From Bacillus pumilus (GTDB lineage Bacteria; Bacillota; Bacilli; Bacillales; Bacillaceae): DNA of 64,000 nt. Each line of letters opens with the position of its first letter. Positions within the stretch are counted from its first letter, which is position 1. The position numbers and the translations under genes were made by a program. The notes below the pieces were generated by a model. The model did no database searches and was not told the origin of the DNA. It saw only the letters and a program-made list of their open reading frames with translations. Below, one piece after another: positions 54,599-63,340 of the stretch. The stretch covers positions 1,841,001-1,905,000 of the forward strand of contig NZ_CP101833.1 of the NCBI RefSeq assembly GCF_024498355.1, given 5' to 3'.

Positions 54599-55246
54599 TT
54601 AAAGCGTGCGAAGTGCTTCTTCTATTGGTTTGTCCCCTTTAATTAAGTCAAAGGACTTATTTTTCACATTGGATTCTGTTAAGCTTTCCACAAGAACAAT
54701 GGCTACATCTTCTCTTGAGATCTCAATGGTTTGATCATCTGGGATATGCACGGCAGCTTCGATTTTTCCTGTCTTTTCCTCATGCAGCAAGGCACCTGGA
54801 CGGACAATGGTATAGGAAAGGCCAGACTGTTTTAAATGTTTATCTGCTTTTCTTTTCGCTTCATAATAAATTTCCATACTTCCTTGCCCTTTTCCTTGGT
54901 TAGGGTTATCGGCATTATAGGAACTCAGCATAACAAAATGCTGAATGTTTTCTTTTTTGGCTGTATCAACGAGGCGTTTGGCACCTTCTTGATCCACCGC
55001 AATGGTCTTATCTGCACCTGTTTTTGAGCCTGAACCAGCTGCAAAGATGACAGCTTCTGCTTGTTTCACAGCAGATGTAACATCCTTTTCAAGATCACCG
55101 ATGACAGGTGTTGCACCAAGTTCTTTTAGTGCATCCGCTTGTTTTTCATCTCGAATGAGAGCAAGCGGCTCATGTCCTTTTTCTTTTAAATAACGAATGA
55201 CGAGTCTGCCTGTATGTCCATTTGCTCCAGCAACTAATACTTTCAT
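54599..55246 (-). CDS. NAD(P)-binding sugar-epimerase-like protein, YhfK-like
   Basis: 215-residue atypical short-chain dehydrogenase with an N-terminal GANGHTGRLV cofactor loop, VIFAAGSGSKTG, a Ser in FVMLSSYNADNP and YYEAKRKADKHL providing a YxxxK pair. It resembles B. subtilis YhfK (214 residues), a stress-linked protein of unknown substrate. ATG at 55246 behind AAAGGAG. Single gene with its own terminator. Confidence 0.75.
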   Translation of the reverse strand: MKVLVAGANGHTGRLVIRYLKEKGHEPLALIRDEKQADALKELGATPVIGDLEKDVTSAVKQAEAVIFAAGSGSKTGADKTIAVDQEGAKRLVDTAKKENIQHFVMLSSYNADNPNQGKGQGSMEIYYEAKRKADKHLKQSGLSYTIVRPGALLHEEKTGKIEAAVHIPDDQTIEISREDVAIVLVESLTESNVKNKSFDLIKGDKPIEEALRTL

Positions 55247-55311
55247 TGTTCATTCTCCTTTCTGTATCTGTTTCATCTTTATCCTTTTTTGCTATCATTC
55301 AAACACCTAAA

Positions 55312-55348
55312 CAAAAAAAGCCCTTCCCAGCAAATATGGGTAAGGGCT
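55312..55348 (-). terminator. Terminator downstream of the PH-domain gene
   Basis: AGCCCTTACCC/GGGAAGGGCT stem (one mismatch) followed by seven T on the minus strand; 77 bp after the stop codon. Confidence 0.75.
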
Positions 55349-55424
55349 CAGACAATGTGCGATCTATTAAAATAAGAACAAAGAATGAGAAAAGTGCATG
55401 TGATCTATGTAATCGCAACGTTGA

Positions 55425-55766
55425 TCAGCAAAGATGTTTTGTTAAAATGGCTTGCACATCACTCAAATCTGTGTCTTTAGAAAAATCGAGTTCAAATACT
55501 TTTGAGCTTGTGACGAGCAGTATACCTGTGTCCTGATCAAACACGCCAGCTTCTTGAATGGCAAAACTTTCAATTGATCGATACGGCAAGGAGACCCTGA
55601 CTTTCTTCTTAGAAAATACGCGGTTATCGCCAAAGATCAGTCGTTTATTGGTGAAACAAATTTGGTCGTGACGCAGTCTGTAAACAGCCTCAATTCTTTC
55701 CCCTTCAATCAATAAGGATTCGAATTTTTTATGATCATTTTGTTTACTGACAGAAAAAATACCCAC
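55425..55766 (-). CDS. Bacterial PH-domain protein, YozO-like
   Basis: 113 residues forming a single bacterial pleckstrin-homology domain: LIEGERIEAVYRLRHDQICFTNKRLIF then VSLPYRSIESFAIQEAG. Cytoplasmic, ligand unknown. The frame is open to 55790, but GTG at 55766 follows GAGGGGGT. By size and place (upstream of dhaS) it may be yozO. Confidence 0.7.
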   Translation of the reverse strand: MGIFSVSKQNDHKKFESLLIEGERIEAVYRLRHDQICFTNKRLIFGDNRVFSKKKVRVSLPYRSIESFAIQEAGVFDQDTGILLVTSSKVFELDFSKDTDLSDVQAILTKHLC

Positions 55767-55840
55767 GTAAACCCCCTCTTCCTGCATCAAATTCCTTTAT
55801 GACAAAACGGCCACACGGCTCTGTGGGTACGTTTTATTCT

Positions 55841-55864
55841 CATTTATAGAATACGCTATAAATG
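55841..55864. repeat. Inverted repeat upstream of the PH-domain gene
   Basis: CATTTATAG-AATACG-CTATAAATG, perfect 9-bp arms, 75 bp upstream of the gene's start. It has no T-run, so it looks more like an operator than a terminator. Its regulator is unknown. Confidence 0.45.
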
Positions 55865-56003
55865 GTCGTTATTCCATTACGAATAGATTAAATTTCATTT
55901 AACTTTTTCTTTTTGATCCGATGCTCTTTCCTCTACTTATTTAGACTGTTAAAGCAGGAAAAAAGTTTCAGTTCTTTTCTAGAAAAAAATGCTTCATCAT
56001 CCC

Positions 56004-56038
56004 ATAAAAAAACAGTGATTGTTCAAAATCACTGTTTT
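56004..56038 (-). terminator. Terminator of the 45-residue protein gene
   Basis: AAAACAGTGATT/AATCACTGTTTT with a short loop and seven T on the minus strand, just after the small gene's stop. Confidence 0.85.
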
Positions 56039-56044
56039 AGATGG

Positions 56045-56182
56045 CTATTCATCTTTTGGTGTATCAATGGTTCCCTCGGCATACACATCAGAAATCTGTT
56101 CAAGCGTAATCGCCATATTAGCATCCTCGTTATCGTGCCAAGCATGTTGGTTTTTCTGCTCGTCTGTTTGCTGCTTTTTCAT
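56045..56182 (-). CDS. Small acidic protein of 45 residues
   Basis: Reads MKKQQTDEQKNQHAWHDNED, then ANMAITLEQISDVYAEGTID and TPKDE. Coding is supported by AAAGGGTG at 8 nt before the third of three consecutive ATG codons and by a terminator directly after the stop. Resembles short Bacillus proteins annotated DUF4025, but I am not certain. Hydrophilic, probably cytoplasmic, function unknown. Confidence 0.6.
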   Translation of the reverse strand: MKKQQTDEQKNQHAWHDNEDANMAITLEQISDVYAEGTIDTPKDE

Positions 56183-56231
56183 CATCATCACCCTTTACTG
56201 TTTTTCTTAGTATGAGTGATGATCCTCAAAA

Positions 56232-56444
56232 TCATTCAGCAGAAATATCTTCGAAATACTCCTTGTAATACCCGCCTACTTTACCCGTATTATCAACAAC
56301 AAAGAGGAATTCCTCTGTTTCATTTTTCACTTCATATGTGCTTCCAACCGTTAATGCCCGGTCGACCATATATTTTTTCGCATTCGTATGTACACATTTT
56401 ACTTGTTTTAACGTTTGAGCCGTTTGCCAGTTTTGATGGATCAT
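56232..56444 (-). CDS. Small conserved protein (DUF6501-like)
   Basis: 70 residues: MIHQNWQTAQTLKQVKCVHT, then KYMVDRALTVGSTYEVKNET and VDNTGKVGGYYKEYFEDI. It looks like a small beta-barrel of the kind annotated DUF6501 in Bacillus and may be the yozC counterpart. ATG at 56444 behind AAAAAAGGAGT. Divergent from dhaS. Confidence 0.6.
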   Translation of the reverse strand: MIHQNWQTAQTLKQVKCVHTNAKKYMVDRALTVGSTYEVKNETEEFLFVVDNTGKVGGYYKEYFEDISAE

Positions 56445-56517
56445 GATTAAAAACTCCTTTTTTCATCTATACATTTATTGTAGCCAATTTTTCGTGAAAT
56501 GCAATGAGTGTTATGGA

Positions 56518-56546
56518 TTGCATTCAAACATGTCGTGTAATATGAT
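56518..56546 (+). promoter_or_regulatory. dhaS promoter
   Basis: TTGCAT (56518-56523), 17-bp spacer, TATGAT (56541-56546). Confidence 0.75.
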
Positions 56547-56548
56547 GA

Positions 56549-56580
56549 ATGTATACGTTTACATATGTGTGCGTATACAT
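56549..56580. promoter_or_regulatory. 32-bp operator-like palindrome of dhaS
   Basis: ATGTATACG and CGTATACAT, perfect 9-bp arms 14 bp apart, beginning two bases after the dhaS -10. Each arm contains the self-palindrome GTATAC; their centres are 22 bp apart, two helical turns. Position over the start point suggests repression. Confidence 0.6.
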
Positions 56581-56657
56581 GTTCAGTTGCTTCATGTCCG
56601 CTTTTTCCACCTAGAACTCGCAGAACAACCCATATCTTTAAGGAGGTTTGTTTATTT

Positions 56658-58142
56658 ATGAGCTCTACAACACTTCAAATTAGTTCAAAACTCGAATCTT
56701 TTCTCCAAGGGACAAAAAAACTCTACATCAACGGCCAGTTTGTCACAAGTCACGATCATAAAACCTTTTCTACTCCTAACCCAGCCACAGGCGAAACCCT
56801 TATTGATGTATATGAAGCAGGTGCGATTGATATTGATGAGGCAGTGAAAGCTGCTAAAAAAGCCTTTCATGGTCCTTGGCGCTCAATGTCTGCCGCTGAA
56901 CGCGCTCGGCTTATGTTTAAGCTTGCAGATTTAATGGAAGAAAATCAAGAAGAGCTTGCTCAGCTTGAAACACTTGATAACGGAAAGCCAATTAATGAAA
57001 CAACAAATGCGGATGTCCCTCTCGCCATTGAGCACATGCGCTATTACGCAGGCTGGACCACAAAAATGACTGGACAAACCATTCCTGTCAGTCAGGGTTA
57101 TTTTAATTATACCCGCCATGAGCCTGTTGGTGTTGTGGGACAAATCATTCCTTGGAACTTCCCGTTGCTGATGGCCATGTGGAAAATGGGTGCTGCCCTC
57201 GCAACAGGTTGCACTATCGTTTTAAAACCAGCAGAACAAACACCACTTTCTGCTCTTTATTTAGCTGAATTAGTGGATAAAGCCGGTTTCCCAGAAGGCG
57301 TAATTAACATCGTTCCTGGATTCGGTGAAACAGCCGGGAATGCACTTACCGATCACCCTGATGTCAACAAGCTAGCCTTCACAGGATCAACAAGTGTTGG
57401 GAAATTAATCATGGAGAAAGCCGCTAAATCCATTAAGCGCGTCACATTAGAACTTGGCGGAAAATCGCCAAACATTATTTTACCAGATGCAGATTTAAAG
57501 AAAGCCATTCCAGGTGCTTTAAACGGCGTCATGTTTAACCAAGGCCAGGTATGCTGTGCAGGTTCACGGGTCTTTGTTCACCGGAGCCAATACGATGAAG
57601 TGGTCGATCAAATGGCCAAATATGCGACATCACTTAAGCAAGGCGCCGGTCTCCATCAAGATACGCAAATCGGACCTCTTGTGAGTAAAGAGCAGCACGA
57701 ACGCGTATTAGGCTATATCGAAAAAGGTAAATCAGAAGGTGCAACAGCCGTTGTCGGTGGTGATTGCCCTTATGAAGCAGGCTACTTCGTCTCTCCTACT
57801 GTTTTTAAGGATGTAGAAGATGACATGACCATCGCTAAGGAAGAAATTTTCGGACCTGTTTTATCCGCAATTCCTTATGATTCCATTGATGAAGTGGTCG
57901 AACGGGCCAATCAATCTGACTATGGATTAGCCGCAGGACTTTGGACAGAAAACTTAAAGCATGCCCTTGATATTGCTGCACGTCTTGAAGCAGGAACAAT
58001 TTGGGTCAACTGCTATAATGTCTTTGATGCCGCCTCCCCGTTTGGAGGATATAAGCAGTCAGGTTTAGGCAGAGAAATGGGTTCGTATGCGTTGAATAAT
58101 TACACTGAAGTGAAAAGTGTATGGATTAACCTCCAAGATTAA
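56658..58142 (+). CDS. dhaS: Aldehyde dehydrogenase DhaS
   Basis: NAD(P)-dependent aldehyde dehydrogenase of 494 residues. Catalytic Asn in IIPWNFPLLMAMWKMG (near 165), cofactor loop FTGSTSVGK, catalytic Glu in LELGGKSPNI (near 265) and Cys in GQVCCAGSRVF (near 300), C-terminal ASPFGGYKQSGLGREMG. The frame is open to 56565, but AGGAGG at 56641 selects ATG 56658. Physiological aldehyde unknown. Monocistronic, with an operator-like palindrome at its start point. Confidence 0.95.
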   Translation: MSSTTLQISSKLESFLQGTKKLYINGQFVTSHDHKTFSTPNPATGETLIDVYEAGAIDIDEAVKAAKKAFHGPWRSMSAAERARLMFKLADLMEENQEELAQLETLDNGKPINETTNADVPLAIEHMRYYAGWTTKMTGQTIPVSQGYFNYTRHEPVGVVGQIIPWNFPLLMAMWKMGAALATGCTIVLKPAEQTPLSALYLAELVDKAGFPEGVINIVPGFGETAGNALTDHPDVNKLAFTGSTSVGKLIMEKAAKSIKRVTLELGGKSPNIILPDADLKKAIPGALNGVMFNQGQVCCAGSRVFVHRSQYDEVVDQMAKYATSLKQGAGLHQDTQIGPLVSKEQHERVLGYIEKGKSEGATAVVGGDCPYEAGYFVSPTVFKDVEDDMTIAKEEIFGPVLSAIPYDSIDEVVERANQSDYGLAAGLWTENLKHALDIAARLEAGTIWVNCYNVFDAASPFGGYKQSGLGREMGSYALNNYTEVKSVWINLQD

Positions 58143-58154
58143 TAGACAAGCAGC

Positions 58155-58184
58155 AAAGCCGATGGCAATGTCATCGGCTTTTTT
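58155..58184 (+). terminator. Terminator of dhaS
   Basis: AAAGCCGATG with CATCGGCTTT, 7-nt loop, then T-run. Confidence 0.9.
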
Positions 58185-58246
58185 GTGATTGCATGTGACA
58201 GGCAGGCTCCTGAATATAGTAGTAAAGGAAAGGAGCATAGCCGAAT

Positions 58247-60121
58247 ATGCAAGGTTTCAAAACGAGAGTAAACGAGTATATTGAGGAACTGCACAAACAA
58301 GTAGAACGCAGACAACGAGAAGATGGCGCTTTTGTTTTCTGCTTTGAAGGCTCCATGATGACAAATGCTTTTTTAATTATGCTGTTAAAGGCTGTCGGCG
58401 ATCCAGATCAGGCATTCATTCGTCAATTGGCAGAAGCGATACGCGCGAAGCAAAATGAGGATGGTTCCTTTTCTCTCTATCATGATCAAACGGGACATTT
58501 AACAGCCACAGTGCAAGGCTATTGCGGAATGCTCGTTTCAGGCAGGTTTCAACAAGATGAGCCTCATATGGAAAAAGCAGCACAATATATTCGATCAAAA
58601 GGTGGTTTAAAGAACGTTCATTTTATGACAAAGTGGATGCTCGCCGTAAACGGAATGCACCCTTGGCCCTACTTCTATGCACCACTTTCTTTTTTACTCA
58701 TCCCTACATACTTTCCGCTGCACTTCTACCATCTTAGTGCATATGCAAGAATTCATTTTGTGCCGATGATGATTGCACTGAATAAGCGGTATACCTCTCA
58801 TGCAAAGTTTCCATCCTTAGCACACCTTGATGAGAGCATGTCTAAAAATCCATTTGACTGGTTTATGGCAAGAGAAGAACGTTCAACTCACCACTTTTTG
58901 ACGTATATGCGATCATATGTAGCCTTAGACAGCCGGTTGGACTTTTTCGGGTATGAAGCGGCTAAACGATATATGTTTGACCGTCTTGAAAAGGATGGCA
59001 CGCTGTACAGCTACTTAAGTGCGACCATCTTTATGGTCTATGCGCTCATGAGCCTTGGGTACTCTCCGGGATATCATCTTATCCAAAAAGCGGTGAAAGG
59101 CATGAAAAAGCTTGTCAGCTCCTGTCAAGGCGAGCTGTATGCTGAGAATTCTACATCCACAGTTTGGGATACTGCGCTTGTCAGTTTTGCTTCTCAAAAA
59201 GCAGGCAGAAAACGAGAAGAGCCCCTTATCACAAAGTCTTTTACATACTTGCTGAATCGGCAGCAAATGAAGAAAGCAGATTGGGCGTTTCATAACCGCC
59301 ATGCCGCTCCGGGGGGCTTTGGTTTCTCAGATATCAATACGAATAACCCTGATTGTGATGACACCCAAATTGTGTTAAAAGCCATTCCTAAAGCATGCGC
59401 ACCTGTTCAATGGAGACGAGGTTTTGATTGGCTCCTTTCCATGCAAAACCGTGATGGCGGCTTTTCTGCTTTCGAAAAAAATCAAGATCACTTCTTGCTT
59501 CGTCATCTCCCGCTCGAATCTGCGGAGGATGCGGCCATTGATCCATCTACTCCCGATATTACAGGCCGCGTGCTTCATCTTATTGGTCTCGAGGAGAAAA
59601 ACATTTCTCCATCAATTCTTAGACAGAAAGATCAATGTGTAAAATGGCTCTTTGAACATCAAGAGAAAAACGGATCATGGTTTGGCAGGTGGGGCGTTTG
59701 CTATATTTATGGAACCTGGGCAGCGTTAACAGGACTTAAAGCTGCGGGCATCCCCTACTCACACCCTGCCGTTCAAAAAGCGTGCCGTTTCTTAAAACAG
59801 ATTCAACTAGAAGATGGCAGCTTCGGAGAATCGTGCAAAAGTGCAGAGGTAAAAACGTTTGTCCCGCTCCCATTTGGCACAGTGGTTCAAACTGCTTGGG
59901 CCGCAGAGGCTCTTTTGCAATATGAGAAGCCAGATGACAAATCGATTTTAAAAGCCATTTCATTTTTGGTGAATCATCAGCATTCCAATGAAGCCTTGTA
60001 CTATCCAGTGGGCATTGGCCTTCCAAAGCAGTTTTATATCACCTATCATAGCTATCCTTTTGTATTTCCAATGATGGCTTGTTCCACATTTTTAGAAGAA
60101 ATGGGGCGTATCAATGAATAA
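58247..60121 (+). CDS. sqhC: Sporulenol synthase/squalene-hopene cyclase SqhC
   Basis: Membrane-associated triterpene cyclase; the B. subtilis enzyme cyclises tetraprenyl-beta-curcumene to sporulenol, a spore lipid. 624 residues with the catalytic acid motif DCDDT (Asp369-Thr373) and QW repeats such as QNRDGGFSAFE, QEKNGSWFGRWG and QLEDGSFGES. Two alpha-barrel halves as in the family (B. subtilis 632). ATG at 58247 behind AAAGGAG. Overlaps sodF by eight bases, so the two are one operon. Confidence 0.94.
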   Translation: MQGFKTRVNEYIEELHKQVERRQREDGAFVFCFEGSMMTNAFLIMLLKAVGDPDQAFIRQLAEAIRAKQNEDGSFSLYHDQTGHLTATVQGYCGMLVSGRFQQDEPHMEKAAQYIRSKGGLKNVHFMTKWMLAVNGMHPWPYFYAPLSFLLIPTYFPLHFYHLSAYARIHFVPMMIALNKRYTSHAKFPSLAHLDESMSKNPFDWFMAREERSTHHFLTYMRSYVALDSRLDFFGYEAAKRYMFDRLEKDGTLYSYLSATIFMVYALMSLGYSPGYHLIQKAVKGMKKLVSSCQGELYAENSTSTVWDTALVSFASQKAGRKREEPLITKSFTYLLNRQQMKKADWAFHNRHAAPGGFGFSDINTNNPDCDDTQIVLKAIPKACAPVQWRRGFDWLLSMQNRDGGFSAFEKNQDHFLLRHLPLESAEDAAIDPSTPDITGRVLHLIGLEEKNISPSILRQKDQCVKWLFEHQEKNGSWFGRWGVCYIYGTWAALTGLKAAGIPYSHPAVQKACRFLKQIQLEDGSFGESCKSAEVKTFVPLPFGTVVQTAWAAEALLQYEKPDDKSILKAISFLVNHQHSNEALYYPVGIGLPKQFYITYHSYPFVFPMMACSTFLEEMGRINE

Positions 60122-60935
60122 GGAAGAATATCGAATGCAGCTCAAAGAGTGGCTTAGCTCTTTTCAAAACGTGGTTCAAGATGAAAAAATCCGTCAGAAA
60201 ACAGAAAATTTATTGTTAAAAATGAATGATGAGCGCTCAAGTGAACAAGAGTGGTATGAACTTGCTGAAAGTATTGCAGTTGACATGAACCAGCCCGAAG
60301 CACTGCGAGATGTAGCAGCTGGAGGTCACCAATTACCACCTCTCCCTTATCGGTATGAAGCACTAGAACCCTATATTTCAAAAGAGATTATGTATTTGCA
60401 CCACCAGAAGCATCACCAATCATATGTCGATGGCCTGAACAAAGCTGAGCTTGCGTTAAAAAAAGCAAGAAGAACAAATGATTTTACGATGATCAAGCAC
60501 TGGGAACGTGAGCTTGCCTTTCATGGGGCGGGACATTATTTACATTGTATTTTTTGGTTTTCCATGAGTCCTTCAGGAAAAAGAAAGCCTACTGGTCAAA
60601 TGCTCCGCCTCATTGAGCATTCGTTTGACAGCTATGACGCATTCCAATCCCAATTTTCAGCAGCTGCTAAACAAGTAGAAGGTGTTGGCTGGGCTATTCT
60701 CGTATGGGTGCCCCGAACACAGCGTTTAGAAATTTTACAGGCAGAACGTCATCAGCTTTTATCGCAATGGGATGTCATCCCTCTTCTGACCCTTGATGTA
60801 TGGGAGCATGCCTACTACCTTCAATATCGGAATGAAAAGGCGCAATACGTAGACAGGTGGTGGAATGTAGTTGACTGGCGTGAGCCAGAAGCAAGACTTA
60901 AACAAGCGCAACAAGTCAAATGGACACCATTTTGA
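60114..60935 (+). CDS. sodF: Iron-type superoxide dismutase SodF with N-terminal extension
   Basis: Converts superoxide to peroxide and oxygen. 273 residues: an N-terminal extension of about 75, helical and charged, precedes the usual Fe/Mn-SOD domain starting LPPLPYRYEALEPYISK. Metal ligands are visible: His96 in YLHHQKHH, His144 in GHYLHCIFW, and Asp/His in LLTLDVWEHAYYLQY. The start ATG overlaps the sqhC end. B. subtilis SodF has a similar length (about 281). Confidence 0.92.
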   Translation: MNKEEYRMQLKEWLSSFQNVVQDEKIRQKTENLLLKMNDERSSEQEWYELAESIAVDMNQPEALRDVAAGGHQLPPLPYRYEALEPYISKEIMYLHHQKHHQSYVDGLNKAELALKKARRTNDFTMIKHWERELAFHGAGHYLHCIFWFSMSPSGKRKPTGQMLRLIEHSFDSYDAFQSQFSAAAKQVEGVGWAILVWVPRTQRLEILQAERHQLLSQWDVIPLLTLDVWEHAYYLQYRNEKAQYVDRWWNVVDWREPEARLKQAQQVKWTPF

Positions 60936-61000
60936 GATTTTACTCTATGTAGGCACAAGCCTATGTGGAGTATTTTCAGTTTACATAATTTTATTATTGA

Positions 61001-61028
61001 AACCCATCTAAAGAATGGGTTGTTTTTT
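61001..61028 (+). terminator. Terminator of the sqhC-sodF operon
   Basis: AACCCAT/ATGGGTT hairpin plus GTTTTTT. Another long GU-rich hairpin at about 60943-60976 precedes it. Confidence 0.75.
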
Positions 61029-61084
61029 CAGAAAATTCATTTAAAATAAGAAAGATATGTGAGGAAAGAGAGCTGAAGCAATGA

Positions 61085-62035
61085 ATGAAGATTTTATTAA
61101 CTATTAGTCACTTTGCAGGAAGAACCTTTGCGATTTGGGTCATTGTATTTGCGTGTCTTGGGTTTGCCTTTCCTTCCGAATTTTCTAAGATTGGACCTTA
61201 TATTCCTTTTTTACTCGGTATCATTATGTTTGGGATGGGGCTTACCCTGTCTGCTGAAGATTTTAAAGAGCTGTTTCGAAAACCTCTCTATGTGTTGATC
61301 GGGGTTCTGACGCAGTACACACTTATGCCGCTTATTGCCTTTTTGTTAGCTTATGGATTACGGCTGCCTTCTGAAATCGCTGTAGGCGTTATTCTCGTAG
61401 GCTGCTGTCCAGGTGGTACAGCATCCAATGTCATGACCTTTTTGGCGAAAGGAAATACGGCATTATCTGTAGCCGTCACCACCATATCGACGCTCCTTGC
61501 TCCCTTTTTGACCCCTGTCTTTATTTTAATCTTTGCAAGATCTTGGTTACCAGTATCGCCGGGTGCTCTATTTTTGTCGATTGTACAAGTTGTGCTGATT
61601 CCAATTATTTTGGGCGTCATCGTTCAGTTGTTTTTTAAAAAACAAGTGACATATGCGGTTCAAGCACTCCCGCTTGTATCTGTTGCCGGAATTGTGGTGA
61701 TCATTGCAGCAGTTGTCAGTGCAAATAAAGAGCAGATTCTTCAATCTGGCTTGCTTATTTTTGCAGTTGTCGTTTTACATAATGGTCTCGGTCTTTTATT
61801 TGGTTACCTCATTGCAAGATGGTGCAAAATGGATATTCCTTCTCGAAGAGCCATCTCGATAGAAGTAGGCATGCAAAACTCTGGCCTGGGCGCAGCTCTT
61901 GCAACAGCACATTTCTCGCCCCTCGCAGCCGTACCAAGTGCGATTTTTAGTGTGTGGCATAATTTAGCTGGATCCTGGCTTGCGACATATTGGTCAAAAC
62001 GAGGAAATCAGGAAATCGAAAAGAAAAAAAGCTAG
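61085..62035 (+). CDS. yocS: BASS-family sodium symporter YocS
   Basis: 316 residues, about ten membrane helices, bile-acid:sodium symporter family (YocS in B. subtilis). Signature stretches: FLLGIIMFGMGLTLSAEDF, GCCPGGTASNVMTFLAKGN (near 110) and EVGMQNSGLGAALATAHFSP (near 260). It moves an organic anion with sodium; the substrate is unknown (pantoate or keto acids are carried by relatives). An out-of-frame ATG lies four bases before the chosen start at 61085. Confidence 0.88.
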   Translation: MKILLTISHFAGRTFAIWVIVFACLGFAFPSEFSKIGPYIPFLLGIIMFGMGLTLSAEDFKELFRKPLYVLIGVLTQYTLMPLIAFLLAYGLRLPSEIAVGVILVGCCPGGTASNVMTFLAKGNTALSVAVTTISTLLAPFLTPVFILIFARSWLPVSPGALFLSIVQVVLIPIILGVIVQLFFKKQVTYAVQALPLVSVAGIVVIIAAVVSANKEQILQSGLLIFAVVVLHNGLGLLFGYLIARWCKMDIPSRRAISIEVGMQNSGLGAALATAHFSPLAAVPSAIFSVWHNLAGSWLATYWSKRGNQEIEKKKS

Positions 62036-62058
62036 CACCTTAACGGGTGCCAGCTTTT
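62027..62058. terminator. Terminator yocS / odhB
   Basis: AAAAGCTAGCACC with GGGTGCCAGCTTTT around a short loop, one mismatch, T-runs both ways; overlaps the yocS stop codon. Confidence 0.88.
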
Positions 62059-62069
62059 CATGTCGATCA

Positions 62070-63326
62070 TTATCCTTCAAGCAATAGCTGCTCAGGATCT
62101 TCAAGCAAGTTTTTAATCGTGACGAGGAATCCAACTGCTTCTTTTCCATCGACAATACGGTGATCGTAAGAAAGAGCCAAATACATCATTGGACGGTTTT
62201 CAAAACGTTCTTCATCAATCGCAACAGGACGAAGCTGAATTTTGTGCATTCCTAAAATCCCAACTTGAGGGCTGTTTAAAATTGGTGTCGAAAGCAGAGA
62301 ACCAAATGTTCCGCCGTTTGTGATCGTGAATGATCCACCTTGTAACTCACTAAGAGACAATTTGTTGTCTCTTGCTTTTTTCGCAAGATGACCAATTTCT
62401 TTTTCAATCCCGGCAAATGACAATCTGTCTGCATCACGGACAACCGGTACGACAAGTCCTTCATTTGCAGCGACAGCGATGCCGATGTCGTAGAATTTCT
62501 TCAAGACAAGTTCATCACCTTGAATTTCTGCATTAAGAAGCGGATATTTCTTCAGTGCTGCTACAACTGCTTTTGTGAAGAAGGACATGAAGCCAAGTTT
62601 CACATCATTTTGTTCAAGGAAGGCATCTTTACGACGCTTTCTTAAATCCATCACAGCTGTCATATCAACTTCATTAAATGTTGTCAGCATTGCAGCCGTT
62701 TGTTGAACTTCAACTAAGCGTTTTGCAATCGTTTGTCTGCGGCGTGACATTCTTTCACGCTCAACTGGTTTTCCTGCTTGATCATTCTGCACCGCAGCAT
62801 TTGCTTGTGGCGCGGCTTTTGGTGCTCTTGCAGGTGCTTCATTCTTTTGATAAGAAGCTACATCCTGCTTTCGTACCCTGCCCAGCGGATCTACGGTTGG
62901 AATCTCAGATAAGTCTAGCCCCTTCTCTCTTGCTAATTTTCTAGCTGCAGGAGAAGCGATGGTTCTGCCATTACCAGATTTCGGCTCTTCTTTTGCTGCT
63001 GCTTCTTTTTGTTCAGCTGCCGGTTCTTCTTTCGAAGCTGGTGCAGAATCTTGCTCAGGTGCTGGAGCTGCGGACTCGCTTCCGCCAGCTTCACCTGCTG
63101 CAATGGTTCCGATGACTTCTCCAACTTGTACAGTGTCACCAGAATCTTTCAGTACTTCTTTGAGTACGCCAGATTCTTCGGCTGTCAGTTCGACATTGAC
63201 TTTATCTGTTTCAAGTTCTAACAGGTATTCTCCCTGCTCAACATAATCGCCCGGCTGCTTTAGCCATTGAGCAATCGTTCCTTCCGAGATCGATTCCGCT
63301 AATTCAGGTACTTTAATTTCCGCCAT
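62070..63326 (-). CDS. odhB: Dihydrolipoyl succinyltransferase OdhB (E2)
   Basis: Core of the 2-oxoglutarate dehydrogenase complex in the citric acid cycle. 418 residues: lipoyl domain with Lys42 in ETDKVNVEL, an Ala/Glu-rich flexible linker (about 80-125), the E1/E3-binding domain ([19 protein letters not shown]) and the C-terminal acyltransferase domain with the catalytic His-Asp in SYDHRIVDG near residue 390. Starts 15 bp after odhA. Length as in B. subtilis (417). Confidence 0.96.
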   Translation of the reverse strand: MAEIKVPELAESISEGTIAQWLKQPGDYVEQGEYLLELETDKVNVELTAEESGVLKEVLKDSGDTVQVGEVIGTIAAGEAGGSESAAPAPEQDSAPASKEEPAAEQKEAAAKEEPKSGNGRTIASPAARKLAREKGLDLSEIPTVDPLGRVRKQDVASYQKNEAPARAPKAAPQANAAVQNDQAGKPVERERMSRRRQTIAKRLVEVQQTAAMLTTFNEVDMTAVMDLRKRRKDAFLEQNDVKLGFMSFFTKAVVAALKKYPLLNAEIQGDELVLKKFYDIGIAVAANEGLVVPVVRDADRLSFAGIEKEIGHLAKKARDNKLSLSELQGGSFTITNGGTFGSLLSTPILNSPQVGILGMHKIQLRPVAIDEERFENRPMMYLALSYDHRIVDGKEAVGFLVTIKNLLEDPEQLLLEG

Positions 63327-63340
63327 TTTTCATTTCCCCC

